From Whitmania pigra (Eukaryota; Annelida; Clitellata; Hirudinida; Haemopidae): a stretch of DNA of 64,000 bases. The notes beneath the pieces are model-generated. The model ran no database searches. It saw only the letters and a program-made list of their open reading frames with translations, and was not told the origin of the DNA. A program made the translations under genes and the position numbers. This document shows positions 26,651 to 40,213 of this stretch, one piece after another (the stretch's first letter is position 1; each line of letters starts with the position of its first letter). The DNA lies in assembly GCA_021613335.1 (NCBI GenBank), contig JAJTWR010000021.1:4023501-4087500 (forward strand). Reading direction: 5' to 3'.

Positions 26651-27465
26651 CAAATCGTGGTAGATGATGATAATGATCGAGGTGTTGACTAGAATGATGG
26701 ATGTGATTTGTGGATTTTCACTCCATTTCCATGCGACTGACGACTGAAACGGCGCAGATTTCCATATCTGGGCCAGGCAACTGATGTCGTATAAAAAATA
26801 ATTAATTTATAATAATTATTATCATTATAATAACAATAACAGCATAGAAGCAGAGACATAGTAAACAACCGTCGTTATGATACTATCATTGAATACAAAA
26901 TAATAGCAACGCATAACAACAACACCATACAACAACACAATTACAAGTATTAAGAGATCCTAAGTAGAAAAAGAGAGAGACATTACAAACAAGGAGATGA
27001 AGGACTTAACCAGCTTCCATTCCATTTCCAGCTGTTAATTGCCAATGCATTCATTATTCAGCAGACCTGGAAAGAGTCGCTTTTCCCGCCGAAACCTACT
27101 TTCTGTCACGGGACCTCGTTTCCAGGATCGTTTGTATTTTCCATGGCAACAGCTATTAGCGCTCTCCGGCGCTACGGAGAGACGCTATTTATGATCTTTG
27201 GTCAGCTCCGGCGATGTTCGCATCGTAGACCGTGGTTTATGGATTTATGGATGGAGGTACAGGTTTTTTTTGTGGGGGGAGTTTAAATGATAGTGATGAT
27301 GATGATGATGATGTTGATGTTGATGATGACGATGATTATGGTGGCAGTAATGGTGGTGATGATTATGACGTTTAAAATAATTATTTTAATTTTGTTCCGA
27401 CTCCACCACTCGTCATCCTCATCGTCGAAATTATGGCAAAGCATCCACCACTAATATTACCGTCA

Positions 27466-27489
27466 CAGACGTCGTCGTCGTCGTCGTCG

Positions 27490-27581
<92 letters not shown>

Positions 27582-27582
27582 G
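27466..27582. repeat. (CGT)/(CAT)n triplet array
   Basis: GTCGTC units pass into about 90 bp of pure CAT. Confidence 0.97.
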
Positions 27583-27729
27583 TGAAGAATGGGGAGTAAT
27601 GGTGGCTATGAGAGATGGTGATTAGAGGGTGCGGATGGTGAAAGAGATTACGTCGGCTTTTGATGCTTAAATTGCTGCGTAGTTCCTTTGAGCCGATTGT
27701 TGATGATGAATCAACTTTTGCTGACGGTG

Positions 27730-27737
27730 ACGACGAC

Positions 27738-27808
<71 letters not shown>

Positions 27809-27971
27809 TGATGATGAATAAAAGGAAGATGATGATGATGATGGTGATAAGTCATAATAATTATGACGACGTATTATAGTTATCATTGTTGTTTTTGTTG
27901 CTGAGTTTCTTATTATGAAACCATCTGTTTGGTGTCAGCGCTGTTTAAAGCAATCTGCTTTTCCATTCTTA

Positions 27972-28005
<34 letters not shown>

Positions 28006-28050
28006 GCCATCATCGTCATCGTCATCATCTTCGTAACTAACATCATCATC
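27730..28050. repeat. GAT and ATC triplet arrays in opposite orientation
   Basis: GAT/GAC units at 27730-27843 and ATC units at 27976-28050, separated by about 130 bp of unique DNA. Confidence 0.93.
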
Positions 28051-28652
28051 ATCATAATTATTGTCGGCATGTGCAGGTATGTGACTGACACTGACAGCAA
28101 TCAATTAAACGTTATAATCTTTGGGTCGGGCGATCGTCATCATCGTTATCGTCGTCACCATCAAAATCATCATCATCATCAGCGGCAGCAGTAAAGCCAT
28201 AGTAAAGTACCACAAGAATATATTTTAACAACCTCCTCAAACTCCACAGCCCTAAGCACCCCATATTGGGGGCACGCAGGGCTTTCCCTTTCCAAGCCCC
28301 AACCTAATTAAATACATGTCTACAAGGAATATTGCAATATCCCCAGCAAGCAGGAGCATACATCTTCTGACCTTTGAACTGCCACCCTCCACCCTGTATG
28401 ACCGATGCTGGGAACAAAGCTCGACTCTATATTAGATTATTTTCAGCGCGTTATGTATTGTCGTCCGCCCTTAAAAATGGCGCCTTTTCAACCTCCATCC
28501 GTACACGGATTGCCACGCTCCAGTGGTCGGAGTGGAACCATCTGCAGTTTCGAACTTTCGGATGGTATTCGTTTGAGGTGGAATTTGGAGATGGGTTTGA
28601 TTTGCTGTAAGGCAAAGATAATGGTGAAGACGGTTGGTGGACGACGGTGGCG

Positions 28653-28814
<162 letters not shown>

Positions 28815-29039
28815 CTATGATGGAAAGAAAAGAAGTCGAGGAGTACAATGGAATAGTGTTAATATGACTGCATCATCATTCATCCGTCTATTGTGCTGAA
28901 GTTGTTATTAAAAACTAATGCAATCTCTATTGTACTGCTCCACCCAAACTCACTGAATTGTTGTTGCAACAACAACATTAATAACAGCAGCATCAACAAT
29001 CACGACGACGACAACAACAACAATACTGATAATAATAGT

Positions 29040-29830
29040 TATATAAATAAATAAATAATAATAATAACAATAATATATTGTAATATATTATAATACGTTA
29101 TAATAAAATATATAATAATATAATAATATTATTAATATAAAATAATAATATAATATATAATAATATTATAATTATAATAATATATTATATAATATACATT
29201 ATATAAAAATAATAATAATGCATTAGCAGAAACAGTAACTATAATAATATAGAACAACAGCTTTTAAATAATAAATGAATAATTATTAAATATTATCATA
29301 TTCATTGGAGTTCTAATTAAAATTTTAAAAATAAAAATATCTTTTATTTCATTTTTAAAAAGTCATTGCAACAAAAAATTATATGAATCAGTCTAATTTT
29401 TGTCGATTGCTGATTACTGAGTACAAGTACCTAAAACTATTTATTACTATGCTAGTATAAAAAGATCGATAAATACATTTTATTTGTAAATTTATTAATT
29501 ACATTATTTAATTACAAATTAATTAATTGTATTATTTTCATAATTTACCATTAATATAATAATACGTGATGTAATTTTAAAAACACTCGCACACACACAG
29601 ACGCACAAAGCACAAGTGATCGTAAACATGCAAAACAAAATGTAGGACAAGAATGTTATCAGCAGCGGTTGTGGTCTGCAAATGGATGTAAACATGCTTA
29701 ACCTCATTAAAAATATCACCAAGTCATCATAATTATCATCATCATCATCATTATAATCATCATAATCATTGCAAAAAATCCTTTCGTGATTATCATTTAT
29801 AAATTCTAAATATTTATTTAAAATTTGTAT

Positions 29831-29862
<32 letters not shown>

Positions 29863-31798
29863 ATATTTGTATTATTTATATATGTTATATAATATAATAT
29901 TTGCATAATATAATAATATATATTATTATAGAAATTATATTAAAATATTGTAATATTAAAATAGATTCACTTTAAATCAGATTGAAAGATAAAAAATTAC
30001 TTATTTATTTAATCTTATTTAAAAAAATATTTTCTTCAATTCACATGATTGTTGATAGAATTTATAATACATTTTATTTCATAGATTAATATTGTTACTA
30101 AAACACAATATTGTAATATAATATTAATAATATTTATTATTACAATCAATATAATATTAATAATATTATTATTACAATGTATTACAATTTATTATAAAAT
30201 CGCTAAAAATATAATTATAGAGATTGATAAAAATTAAAAATATTGGACTGGAAATATATCTTAATTAAAATATTTTGCCTACATTAGTAATAATAATTTT
30301 TCCATGATTTAATTCATTTATATATCGCTGTAAAAATGTTATTAATAACATTTTAAATGAAATTAAGTTGCAATTACCAAAAAATTTATAATTTATAATG
30401 AATATATATAGATACGTTTATTTATTAGTAAGAATATTATCAATTATTATAATAGTAAAATAATATTATTCATATAATGCACGTATCTGTCATATGTAAA
30501 ACATTACCAATACGCAATTATGAATAGATCTTGGAAACAAATTAAGCATATTTGCAAAAAATAAAATTCATTTATTTTAATAAAATAATTTTAATGCTGA
30601 TTCAGATATTCAGAACATCACCTTATCAAGTCATGTATGTAATTAAATATTCAGAAGTTATTTAAAAAATTATGAAGGCTTCCAACCATTTATGAATTTA
30701 TTTACGCCATAAATAGATTAAACCAAATTCTGGACATGTACATGAACAAGATGTCTTTCTTATCAAAAACTTTGACATGTGACGTTACAGAGATCTGTTT
30801 AACTTGTCCTGCAAATCTTGATAAATCCCTGATAAGCTGATATGAAACAGAATAACATAATAATTACTATTATAATTTAAAAATTATTCAATAGTTAATA
30901 TTTCTGTTTAATTTGTTAATTAAACCGGTTCAAATGTTTTAATATTTGTTATTACTAAGTATAATATTATTATTAATATTACTATTATTATTATCATCAT
31001 CAATTTTAAAATATATTTATTAAATTATTAAGGTATCTATTACCATTAAAAATTAAAACTGTACCGTTAGAAAATATTTTCAAAATTATTTCTGCATCTC
31101 AATGCATTTTTAATGTTCAGGTTATTCTGCATATTATGAGTAAAAATTTGCTATGAATTATAATTTTACACGAATTACTCATTATAAAATAAAACTATAA
31201 TTTAGAAATTTTATAGTCTTTATAATAATTATGTGCACTAAGAAATAAATTAATTTAATTATTAAAGGATTTATGCAAAGTGCTCAAGACTATGATGTGA
31301 TTAAAAAATATTTGTTCATAATAAGATAATAATATTAACATATTTAACTCTATTTAATTTAAAACATATAATCTATTATAATATTTATTTTAATAACCAT
31401 AGATATTTATTTTTGTTCTGGCAATATCACATAATAATGTAATAACATTACATTTATTTATTCAGGCATAATTTTTGTTTAAATGTAAAATATTTTATAA
31501 TTTATTTTAACATTAACTTTGGCTAAAATTTAAAAGCTGAATAAATAATTTAAGTTAAAAATATTTCAAAATTTTAATTTATTTTCGTGATAAATTTATT
31601 TTTCATCTGCACTCAATCATCATCATCATCATCGTAATCTTCGCCTGTATAACTACTACGAATAAATTATAATTAAATTATGCACAAAATAAAAAGATTT
31701 AACCAGATCATATCTCTTCTTCATTGTCTGCAAACCCAATGTATCAATGCGCCGAGTATGTAAACGATAGTATAATGATAAAATGCGCCTCAGTTACC
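29040..31798. other. Very AT-rich gene-free block
   Basis: About 2.7 kb of ATTATA/TAATAT-rich DNA with an (AT)n run at 29838-29862. No coding signal on either strand. It lies directly upstream of the candidate promoter. Confidence 0.6.
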
Positions 31799-32006
31799 AA
31801 CGTCGCGCGCACGTGTGACGTTGTGCGTGCGCTTATAAGATCGGCGGATGAATACGTTTGGTGAAAGAGTGATGGAACTATAAAGGTTTTCAATGAATGA
31901 GGAACCTTATGCTCGGTCGGCGTATAAATGATGCTTGTAACCTCGGCTATCCTTCGTTTCTGAGAATTTCTGCTTATCGAACAGTTCGTTGTTTGCCGGT
32001 CAAAAG
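31799..32006 (+). promoter_or_regulatory. Candidate Hox promoter and non-coding first exon
   Basis: A CpG-rich island (31799-31832) in otherwise AT-rich DNA contains the E-box CACGTG at 31810-31815. It is followed by TATA-like elements: CTTATAAGA (31832), CTATAAAGG (31879) and GTATAAATG (31922). A candidate splice donor, AAA|GTAAGC, has its GT at 32006-32007. Position and strand fit a short 5' UTR exon spliced to the acceptor at 40054. This is inference from motifs; a separate non-coding transcript is equally possible. Confidence 0.4.
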
Positions 32007-32563
32007 TAAGCCGAGTGTCTAAGGATTGATTGAATTTATTGCTCGACGAAGATGTTTTTGTGCAGCTGATTGAAAGGTTATTTTGGCGATGTTTTTTTTT
32101 CGGCGTTGTTGAGATTTTTGGACTGTTTGCTGTTTTAAAGGAAAAAGTGAATGTTTACGACTCTGCATCGGTTGCATAGGGGTTGATTTTTAAAACAAAC
32201 GTTTTCAAATGTGTTTCCAATCATTTTTATTGCATTGGGCTATGTGTTCTCCAGCTTCTATTTTGTACATTATTCTAGCGGTTTCTCTGCAAAAATGATG
32301 ACAAATTGATGACAAATGATTTATTTGATTGGATAATTTCATTTTTGTTTTTTGTTTATTATTTTTATTTATTTATTTCATTTACCTCCGCACGCACGTG
32401 GTAACCCATCGATTTATTAATTGTTTAATTGGAAAATAAGTTTATTAATTATTAAGATAAAATTATTCAAAAATATCACAAATATTAAAGAACTTTTTTG
32501 TAAATATTTTCTGCATGAGTGGATTATGTGCGATCAATAAAAATCGCTTGTAAAATGTTATTA

Positions 32564-32603
<40 letters not shown>

Positions 32604-34618
32604 TTTATTTAGACTTCATTTTTGCATCAAGTTTTTGGAGAATATTTGTAATAAGATACATTTTGCAAATGCCACATTTAACTGTTGAATTTTAATCATT
32701 TTCGCGCTAAAATTTTTTTGTAAAAACTGACTGAAACCTAATATGATGTTTATAATATTTATACTATTGATTATGATATTACCTTAATTTATGGACATTC
32801 GCAGATTCTAAAATAAAATTTATTTATTTTATAATATTTATGTATACATTTCTAAGAATGTTACCTATTGCCTAATAAAGAGATCTAGGTTAAATTCATT
32901 GTAATATTATATTATTATCTCCCACAATTTGCATATCGGCCGAGATTGGTCAATTATTATCCAATTAGAATTCAAATTATCCCTGTCTATCTGTCTCAGC
33001 CTCTCACCTCATCTGAACCGCATCTCTCCCATTTCTTAAATCCTCAAGAGCTCAAGTATTTGCATCGGGGTCATCTTTGAAATGATCTGACATTTCTTTT
33101 TCGACCTTTGACACCGGGTGTCAGAACTCTCTTTCTCTTACTCTTTCTTTCTATTCCTCCTCCCCCCTCTTTCTCTCTCGCGGTTATCTTATCTCCATCT
33201 TATACCTTTATCTGGAGTCTTCTATTTACTATTCCAAATGCTTGTAACACTGTTTATTTCATGTGAGTATCCTGCATAATTACGGTATTACTGTTTACAT
33301 CGCGCACAGAAATATCGGTTCTCTAAGTAAATCGGCTATGGGTCTCTATGTTATGATAATTTTTTAATGGAAATGAAAATAAAAGGTTTTCAAACCGTGG
33401 CTGACCCCAAAGAATTCCCTACATCCCTGGCACTGGCTCCACCCCACCCCCCCCCCTTCGACGTCTTTTCATATATTTATTCTTGCCTGTATTTCGATGC
33501 AGTTTTATTTTAATTTATGTGCATAAAATTTATCATTGGCCTATGTAGGTAATATTTGCATCATGTATATTGTATATATACATGTATTGTAGGCTGTATT
33601 GTATCTAATTATTATCAACATAAATAATGTCTAAATACAAGTATGCTGATTTAAATAATTATGAGCATTTTTTTTATTGTGTATCGTAGAATTGGTATAC
33701 ATACAATTAATTGTACTGTATCGCATGCATACAAGTATATAGTTTCTCATAGCCGTTTATCTTCATAAACCTACAATTACGCTGTCAATAGGCATTGAAT
33801 ATTTCTGGGTTGTAATTGTAGGTTGGTCGATCAACAATAAATTATCAATCAATCAATCATGTGGATTGAATAAGGTATGAGGGATGGTATTAGGTAGAAT
33901 CCCCATTTATGAAGTTGTTGATCTGAAATTGATATAATGACGACGATAATATTATTATTGGCACTAATTATTTTAAACGTTTATTTATTATTTATACCGC
34001 CACTTGATTATGTGATCTCTGATTAGTTAATACTTTTCCTTTGTATTAATAATAATAATAATAATAATTACATAAATAATTAATTCGCTGAGGTCACAAG
34101 TAGGCGACACTTTCTCGACACGTAGGACAGTAGAGTGAGTATCGGATGATGTGCTAATATCACGTGGTGGCAATTGTTCTCCTGTCTCCGATGCAAGCAT
34201 TTCGTTTCATGCCTTTGTTCCCATGGACGAATGGACAAACAGACGGGCCTATTGAGAATGGGGTAGCTAGAATAGATTAGCCAATGGGAGATCAGATCAG
34301 TGGATGTTTCATTGAAGAATATGCAAATGAGAGGGTGGATGGATGGCCGAAGGGGCACTGAAGCAATCCAGGAGAGTCCAACACTGGATTCTTTGATTGT
34401 AGTCTTACTTATCTCGATATTTTATCTCGAGAATTATTCTGCGCCATCTGCCGTAAGACATGCTTTGGGATTTGGATTGCCAGACAAAGGGACAGACCGT
34501 AGAGGGCAGAGCACGACAGATGGGAAGATAGTGAAGGGTGCATGGATGGGTGGGTGAGTGCATGGAAAGATGGGTGGATGCATAGGAAATGAGTGCAAAT
34601 TATTGCTTGATTTTTGTT
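32007..34618. other. Non-coding DNA, probably the first (5' UTR) intron of the Hox gene
   Basis: Unique, AT-rich, with a short (TTA)n array at 32568-32602 and a homeodomain-type site ATCGATTTATTAATTG near 32409. It is intronic if the candidate exon at about 32 kb is real. Confidence 0.35.
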
Positions 34619-34803
34619 TCCATAGATTGATTGATTGATTGGTTGGTTGATTGGTTGGTTGACTTGAAAGCATAAATGAAAATTGATTTCAACTCTCCAA
34701 TAAGCAGGTTTTCGTAATAATTCATGGATGTTCATCGTTAAACATAATTTATTACTATTAATTATTAATTAAGGTTTTTTATTCATAATAGCCGGATAAC
34801 TAC

Positions 34804-34838
<35 letters not shown>

Positions 34839-34861
34839 TAATAATAATAATAATAATAATA
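34619..34861. repeat. (GATT)/(GGTT)n and (AAT)n arrays
   Basis: GATTGATTGATTGG units at 34623-34662 and AAT units at 34801-34861. Confidence 0.9.
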
Positions 34862-35540
34862 TCACTAATCATTAAACTCATTAAACATTAATTTTGACTA
34901 TGCCCTGCGCGTGCTAACACCATGTTATATCTCCGCTTTTTCCTCCCCTTTTCCAAGTCCCTCTTCCCAAACGAGCATCATCATCTCTCCATTTCCACAA
35001 CAAGCAACAAATTATTAGCTGCGAAGTCCACCAGACCTTAGTACAGTAGCACGATGTGCTATGGTGAATGATGAAGGATGCATTGGTAGTGGTGAAGGCT
35101 ACGTTGTCAATGAACGATGAAGGATGTATTGTGAGTGGTGAAGGAAGCATTGTGAATGGCTAAAGGTGAATTGTGTATTCCAAGTGTGTCTGTGGTAATT
35201 CGCCTTCATGAATTCATGGGATTTATGGCATCGGAATTCATGGATTTTATTCCATGTAGTACTTATGTGCCGCCGAATGCGATATATCTCATTTGACACA
35301 AACACTTGAGGTCACCTGGACAAATTATTATTTCCAAATTATTTACATTATTGTTATTACTATTATTAGTATTATTCTTGTTATTATGATTATTATCATC
35401 ATCATCCATTTCTATCATAACGTTCACAATGATTTATTTCTGATAAATCATGTAAACTTAAAATTAAATATCTACATCCTGAACACGTGCTCGACTCGCT
35501 CGTCCATGAATTATGTTAATAACCGCTGTCATTCATTATG

Positions 35541-35780
35541 ATAATTTAAGCGCCGATATCGCCTTAATGAATATTGATGAGGGCGGTCTGCAAAGAAGCG
35601 AAGCAATCACGAGGCTCGAGATAGTCTCGCTAAACGCATTAGTCGACTTGCGTAGTATTTCGAGCGTTGAGACGCGATAAGAAGCCGACCGCATCATCTT
35701 CTCCGACTGCAAGTCGCCCAGGCGGTCGATGTCGCCGGTGCGTTGAGTTGATTTTAATTGTTTGAAACTTGCGTTTCTCT
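35541..35780. promoter_or_regulatory. CpG-rich unique patch with inverted repeats
   Basis: About 240 bp with many CpGs inside AT-rich DNA. CGAGA/TCTCG lies at 35617-35629. CGACTTGC (35644-35651) is inverted at 35709-35716 (GCAAGTCG). No reading frame of note. It could be an enhancer, an alternative promoter of the Hox gene 4.4 kb downstream, or a non-coding RNA exon. Confidence 0.3.
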
Positions 35781-37235
35781 GGTGTCTCTGGTGCAGAAGG
35801 ATTTGTTAGAGTCGACGCTTATAAAGGCCTATTAGCCTCGGAATGCAAACAAATATAAAAAGTTGCGAAGAGAGAAAAATTAAACGACATAGTCATTTAC
35901 AACGGGGTGCAAATCCATTAAAATCCACAGAGAGGAATGTACGCGGATGGGGGGGTAACAGGGCAAGGGGAGGAGGTAACTGATGGATGGATCGGTAGAA
36001 GAATTACGCCAGGAGTGAAAGAATGACGGACGAACTGATCGAAGAAAGACTGCCGGAATGAAGGAGTGCCAAGCGATGAAAATTGAAATGAGATTCCAAT
36101 TCTTTTTTTCTAAACTTCTTCTGAAGAAAAAAATAGCCGCTAGGAAAACATCAGACGAAGTGTTGAAGTTGTCGGTTCGACACCCAGACCAGGCGCGGTT
36201 TAAGAATCATGCAATTTTAAACAGCTGCACTTTTCTACTCACTCTTGAGTGACCTTGTGGGGAGGGGGGGGGCGAGGAGTGCAAGTTAGTGGCTAGAGTA
36301 GAAGATTGAAGATGGTTTGTTTGCTGTTTGTTTCTTTTTTTTAATGTTTTTTTCGATTTTTTTCGCTGACTGAAGTTGAAATTTATTAGAAATTGAAATA
36401 TGTCCAAAGTTTTCTTATTCAAGTTCATGTTCAAGTGGAGAAAGTGCATCTTACTTGGAAACTGTGGTCATTCCACTTTCATATTCACTATCACCACCGT
36501 CATCATCACCATCATCATCATCACGTCTAAATGGTGAGGAGTGATGGAAGAGTGATTTCAGGATCTTCACTTTTACCTCTGAGATATTCCTTAATGCAGG
36601 TGTGTTGCTGCACACGTAATATTCTGTGTTCATTGCTTTCTGTGGCATGACTGATCGTAATTTACGCGCCATTCCATCCATCGTCTGCTTGAGGCTGATC
36701 GTTATGATAGACGTAGTTGAAGCTGGTGCATTAGCGGATAATTTTTTTGATTAAATTTGAAGTAAAGCCAAATTCACGATTAAATTCTATAATTAAAAAA
36801 TATTAAAAAATTATACGCAAAACCAAAGACAAATGTAACAAACGCAAAGGCGCCACATAAATTGAATCCCACTTATTGTAAGTGAAACTATATTTGCTGA
36901 AATGTTAACTAATAAGAAGATAATAGCCAATGTTTGTATCATTCGTAAATATTATTATATAATATTCAAATATTTATAACTCTTAATCATCACCCTAAAC
37001 ACCACATCTATCCTTGGCCCGACCAACCAACCTCCCCTAAACACCCACCCTACGTACCCACCATCATGGCTGCAACTGTCGATAGTATTTATCAGCTCGA
37101 TGACATTTAAACATGCGATGAGCGACATTTGAGGGAAGGCCATTGTTGTTGCTGTTTTGTTTGTAAAACCGTGGAAAATTTATTGTCACAATGTTCTTGT
37201 TGTTTAAAATAAAAATAAATTGTAATATTTTAACT
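35781..37235. other. Non-coding DNA, nothing recognised
   Basis: G-rich tract near 36250-36275 and a CATC-type patch at 36486-36525. Short frames lack recognisable features. Confidence 0.4.
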
Positions 37236-37610
<375 letters not shown>

Positions 37611-37739
37611 AAAGTTATTACTCTGACGAATTTTTTTTTCTTTTGTGAAACTTCTTTTGTCGGGACATGTCTGCTTATCTGCCCGCTTCCGCCATGCATT
37701 CTTATTGTTTTGAAGTTCAATGCTTTCTTAGGAGATCGA

Positions 37740-37800
37740 ACATCCATCCATCTATCCATCCATCTGTTCATCCATCCATCCATCCATACATCCACCCATC
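37740..37800. repeat. (CATC)n tetranucleotide array
   Basis: CATCCATC units with few interruptions. Confidence 0.92.
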
Positions 37801-38028
37801 TTTTCCATCCAATCTTTCATCCCTACATCCAAGGAGCTAATCTACTAGCGATGAAGATGATGATAACGATGGCGACGTTGGTGGTGATGATGATGCCGCT
37901 AATGACCGAGAATAGAGATGCAGCATAAGTTTTTATTTTTTCGTTTGCGAGACGAATGTGCAGCGTGCATGCATTGCTAGGGGCCCATGGCTAATGATAT
38001 TGAACAAGTCGATCATTACTTCGATGGT

Positions 38029-38089
38029 GATGACGCAATGATGATGAAGATAATGAAGAAGAAGAAGATGATGACGATGATGATGATGT

Positions 38090-38123
<34 letters not shown>

Positions 38124-38222
38124 GATGATGATGATGATAATGATGACAACTGATGATGATGATGATAATGATGATGAAATGGGCGACATGGTGACGACGA
38201 TGACGATGATGGTGACGATATT
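38029..38222. repeat. GAT/GAA triplet array
   Basis: Degenerate GATGATGAAGATGATAAT units over about 190 bp. Confidence 0.94.
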
Positions 38223-38599
38223 TTAAGCAAAGAGCGAACATGCAAGTAATAGGTATTGTTGACATCGAATGCTCTCAAAAGCCACCTCAACGAGTATTTG
38301 TAACCGTCAACCTGGTTGTTTACCTGTGGTTATTAACCTGTATTTATGCCTGAATAACCTGTACATTTATTATTTTTTACAAATAACTGCTGGGTAACGG
38401 ATTATGTAAAAGTAGATATTACTTAAAAGTAGGCCATACTTTTATAGCTGTTTTATGATTTTATTTAAACATTATAAAGGTAAGAATCTGTTTTGTTTTT
38501 TTTTTTGAAAATTTTAGTTTGAAGCTGATAGATTTATAATAATGCACAATTTTATGTTGATATATGTAGTAAGTAGGATAATAATATTGTTTATTTGAT

Positions 38600-38600
38600 T

Positions 38601-38636
<36 letters not shown>

Positions 38637-38656
38637 GTAGTAGTAGTAGTAGTAAT
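38600..38656. repeat. (AAT)/(AGT)n microsatellite
   Basis: AAT units change to TAG/AGT units. Confidence 0.94.
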
Positions 38657-39193
38657 AAAATTTTTATATACACCATATACATAGGAATGCATAGTTAATT
38701 ATAATTGAATAGATATAAATTCGACATTATGCAATGCACAATGTCAACCATGCCTTACCATCATGCACAATTATAAGATATATGGATGTAACGAGATTGT
38801 ATTTTCAGGTAAATTGTGTACAAAATGTAAAACAGGTATTATTTCATTGGATAAGCACAATTAGCAGGAATGCTATTATCGTAATAAGCATACGTCAGCA
38901 TAATATAATATATTTCTGAAACGTTTAATAAAAATTATAATAATAATAATGACGACATCATTATCATAATGAGCACACATAAGCACACTCAGAGAAGATA
39001 ACAGAAAGTCCTGGAAAAGCACACAGGAAACGCCGACCGCGGAGGAGACACGCGAGAGAATGATTCGAAGATAAATCATCCTCCTTTCTTTCTTTGTCTT
39101 CTTTCGCATTCAGTCCATCTTTCAACGTACTTCCAAGTCTCATTCGTCTGATTAACTTTCGTCTTCTCTTCGCTTTTCCAAAGTCTTTCCCTC

Positions 39194-39390
39194 TGTCCAT
39201 CCATCCATCCATCAATCCATTCGTCCATCAGTACATCCATCCATCCATCAATGTCCATCCGTACATTTGTCTGTTGAGGGGATGGATAGGTTTTGCATCT
39301 GAAAGATGGATACACGAATGGATGATTTGATGGATACATGATGGATGGGTGGATGGACTGATGTTTAAGTTAGATGGATGGATAAATGAA
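39194..39390. repeat. CATC array facing a GGAT array
   Basis: CATC units at 39194-39262 followed by the complementary GGAT units at about 39283-39385. Together they could form an imperfect stem. Confidence 0.85.
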
Positions 39391-39464
39391 CAGAAATGAC
39401 GGATAACAAATCAGCCAGGCTCTCCGATCGGCTCCGATGGTAGCGATCCGGCTTTTATGGGGCC

Positions 39465-39478
39465 GTTGCCATGGGAAC
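39465..39478. promoter_or_regulatory. X-box-like (RFX) palindrome upstream of the Hox exon
   Basis: GTTGCCATGGGAAC, one mismatch from GTTGCCATGGCAAC. It lies about 740 bp upstream of the Hox start codon. Confidence 0.4.
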
Positions 39479-40054
39479 GTGTCTCCCCAATGCTTTGGGA
39501 TTACAATGGATTCTTTGTAGGCGGTCTAAGATTTTTTTTTTTGTCTCTGTTTCATTCACTGCGCATCCTTCCTTTACGTGGGTACCTTTATGCGTTTTAA
39601 AACTGAGGGTTTTAATGGACATTTTCCATCTCGATGTATCCATGATGGACTGATGGGTGGGCAGTTAAGTGGGCAGAATGGGTGGTTAAGAGGGTAGATT
39701 GGGTAGATCGATGGGTAGTTAAGAGGGTAGAACGGATGGGGAGGCAATCGTTTGATGGCCATTTGGGGAAGTAAAAGAAATCAATGGTAACTCGTTCATC
39801 ATTCTTCGGATTAAAAGAAGTTTAATTCATCCTCTCTTGTGTCGCATTCAAAGTCTCCGTGGTTGCTTTTGATTTATAATCCGAGCGGTGTTGGATAATG
39901 TTTTTTTTTTGTTAACTCAAAAATTATTTATAATTTATAACTTAAGACAGCTTAGGAATAAATTCGTGCCATAGCAAAAAAAAATACAAAAAAGAAAATA
40001 TAACTAAACACTATTAAAATTATTATTCAATATTCTCATTCCATTATTTTACAG

Positions 40055-40213
40055 GTCTGTCAGAGTCTGTGAACCTCTTCAATTTGAAACTCTGGCAAAA
40101 AGTTCCATACGGAGACAAATCGTTCATCGTTGGAATCCCTTTACTTGATTCAAGTTAACCTCTTTACCACCTTTAACTGACCCATCCGTCGAACTCAGAC
40201 CTTATCGTCACGC
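40055..40213 (+). other. 5' untranslated part of the Hox exon, with upstream splice acceptor
   Basis: A pyrimidine-rich stretch ending ttccattattttacag (AG at 40053-40054) looks like a strong 3' splice site 160 bases before the start codon. It implies an upstream non-coding exon. An in-frame TGA at 40178-40180 shows this segment is not an extension of the reading frame. If there is no upstream exon, this would simply be 5' leader. Confidence 0.6.
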
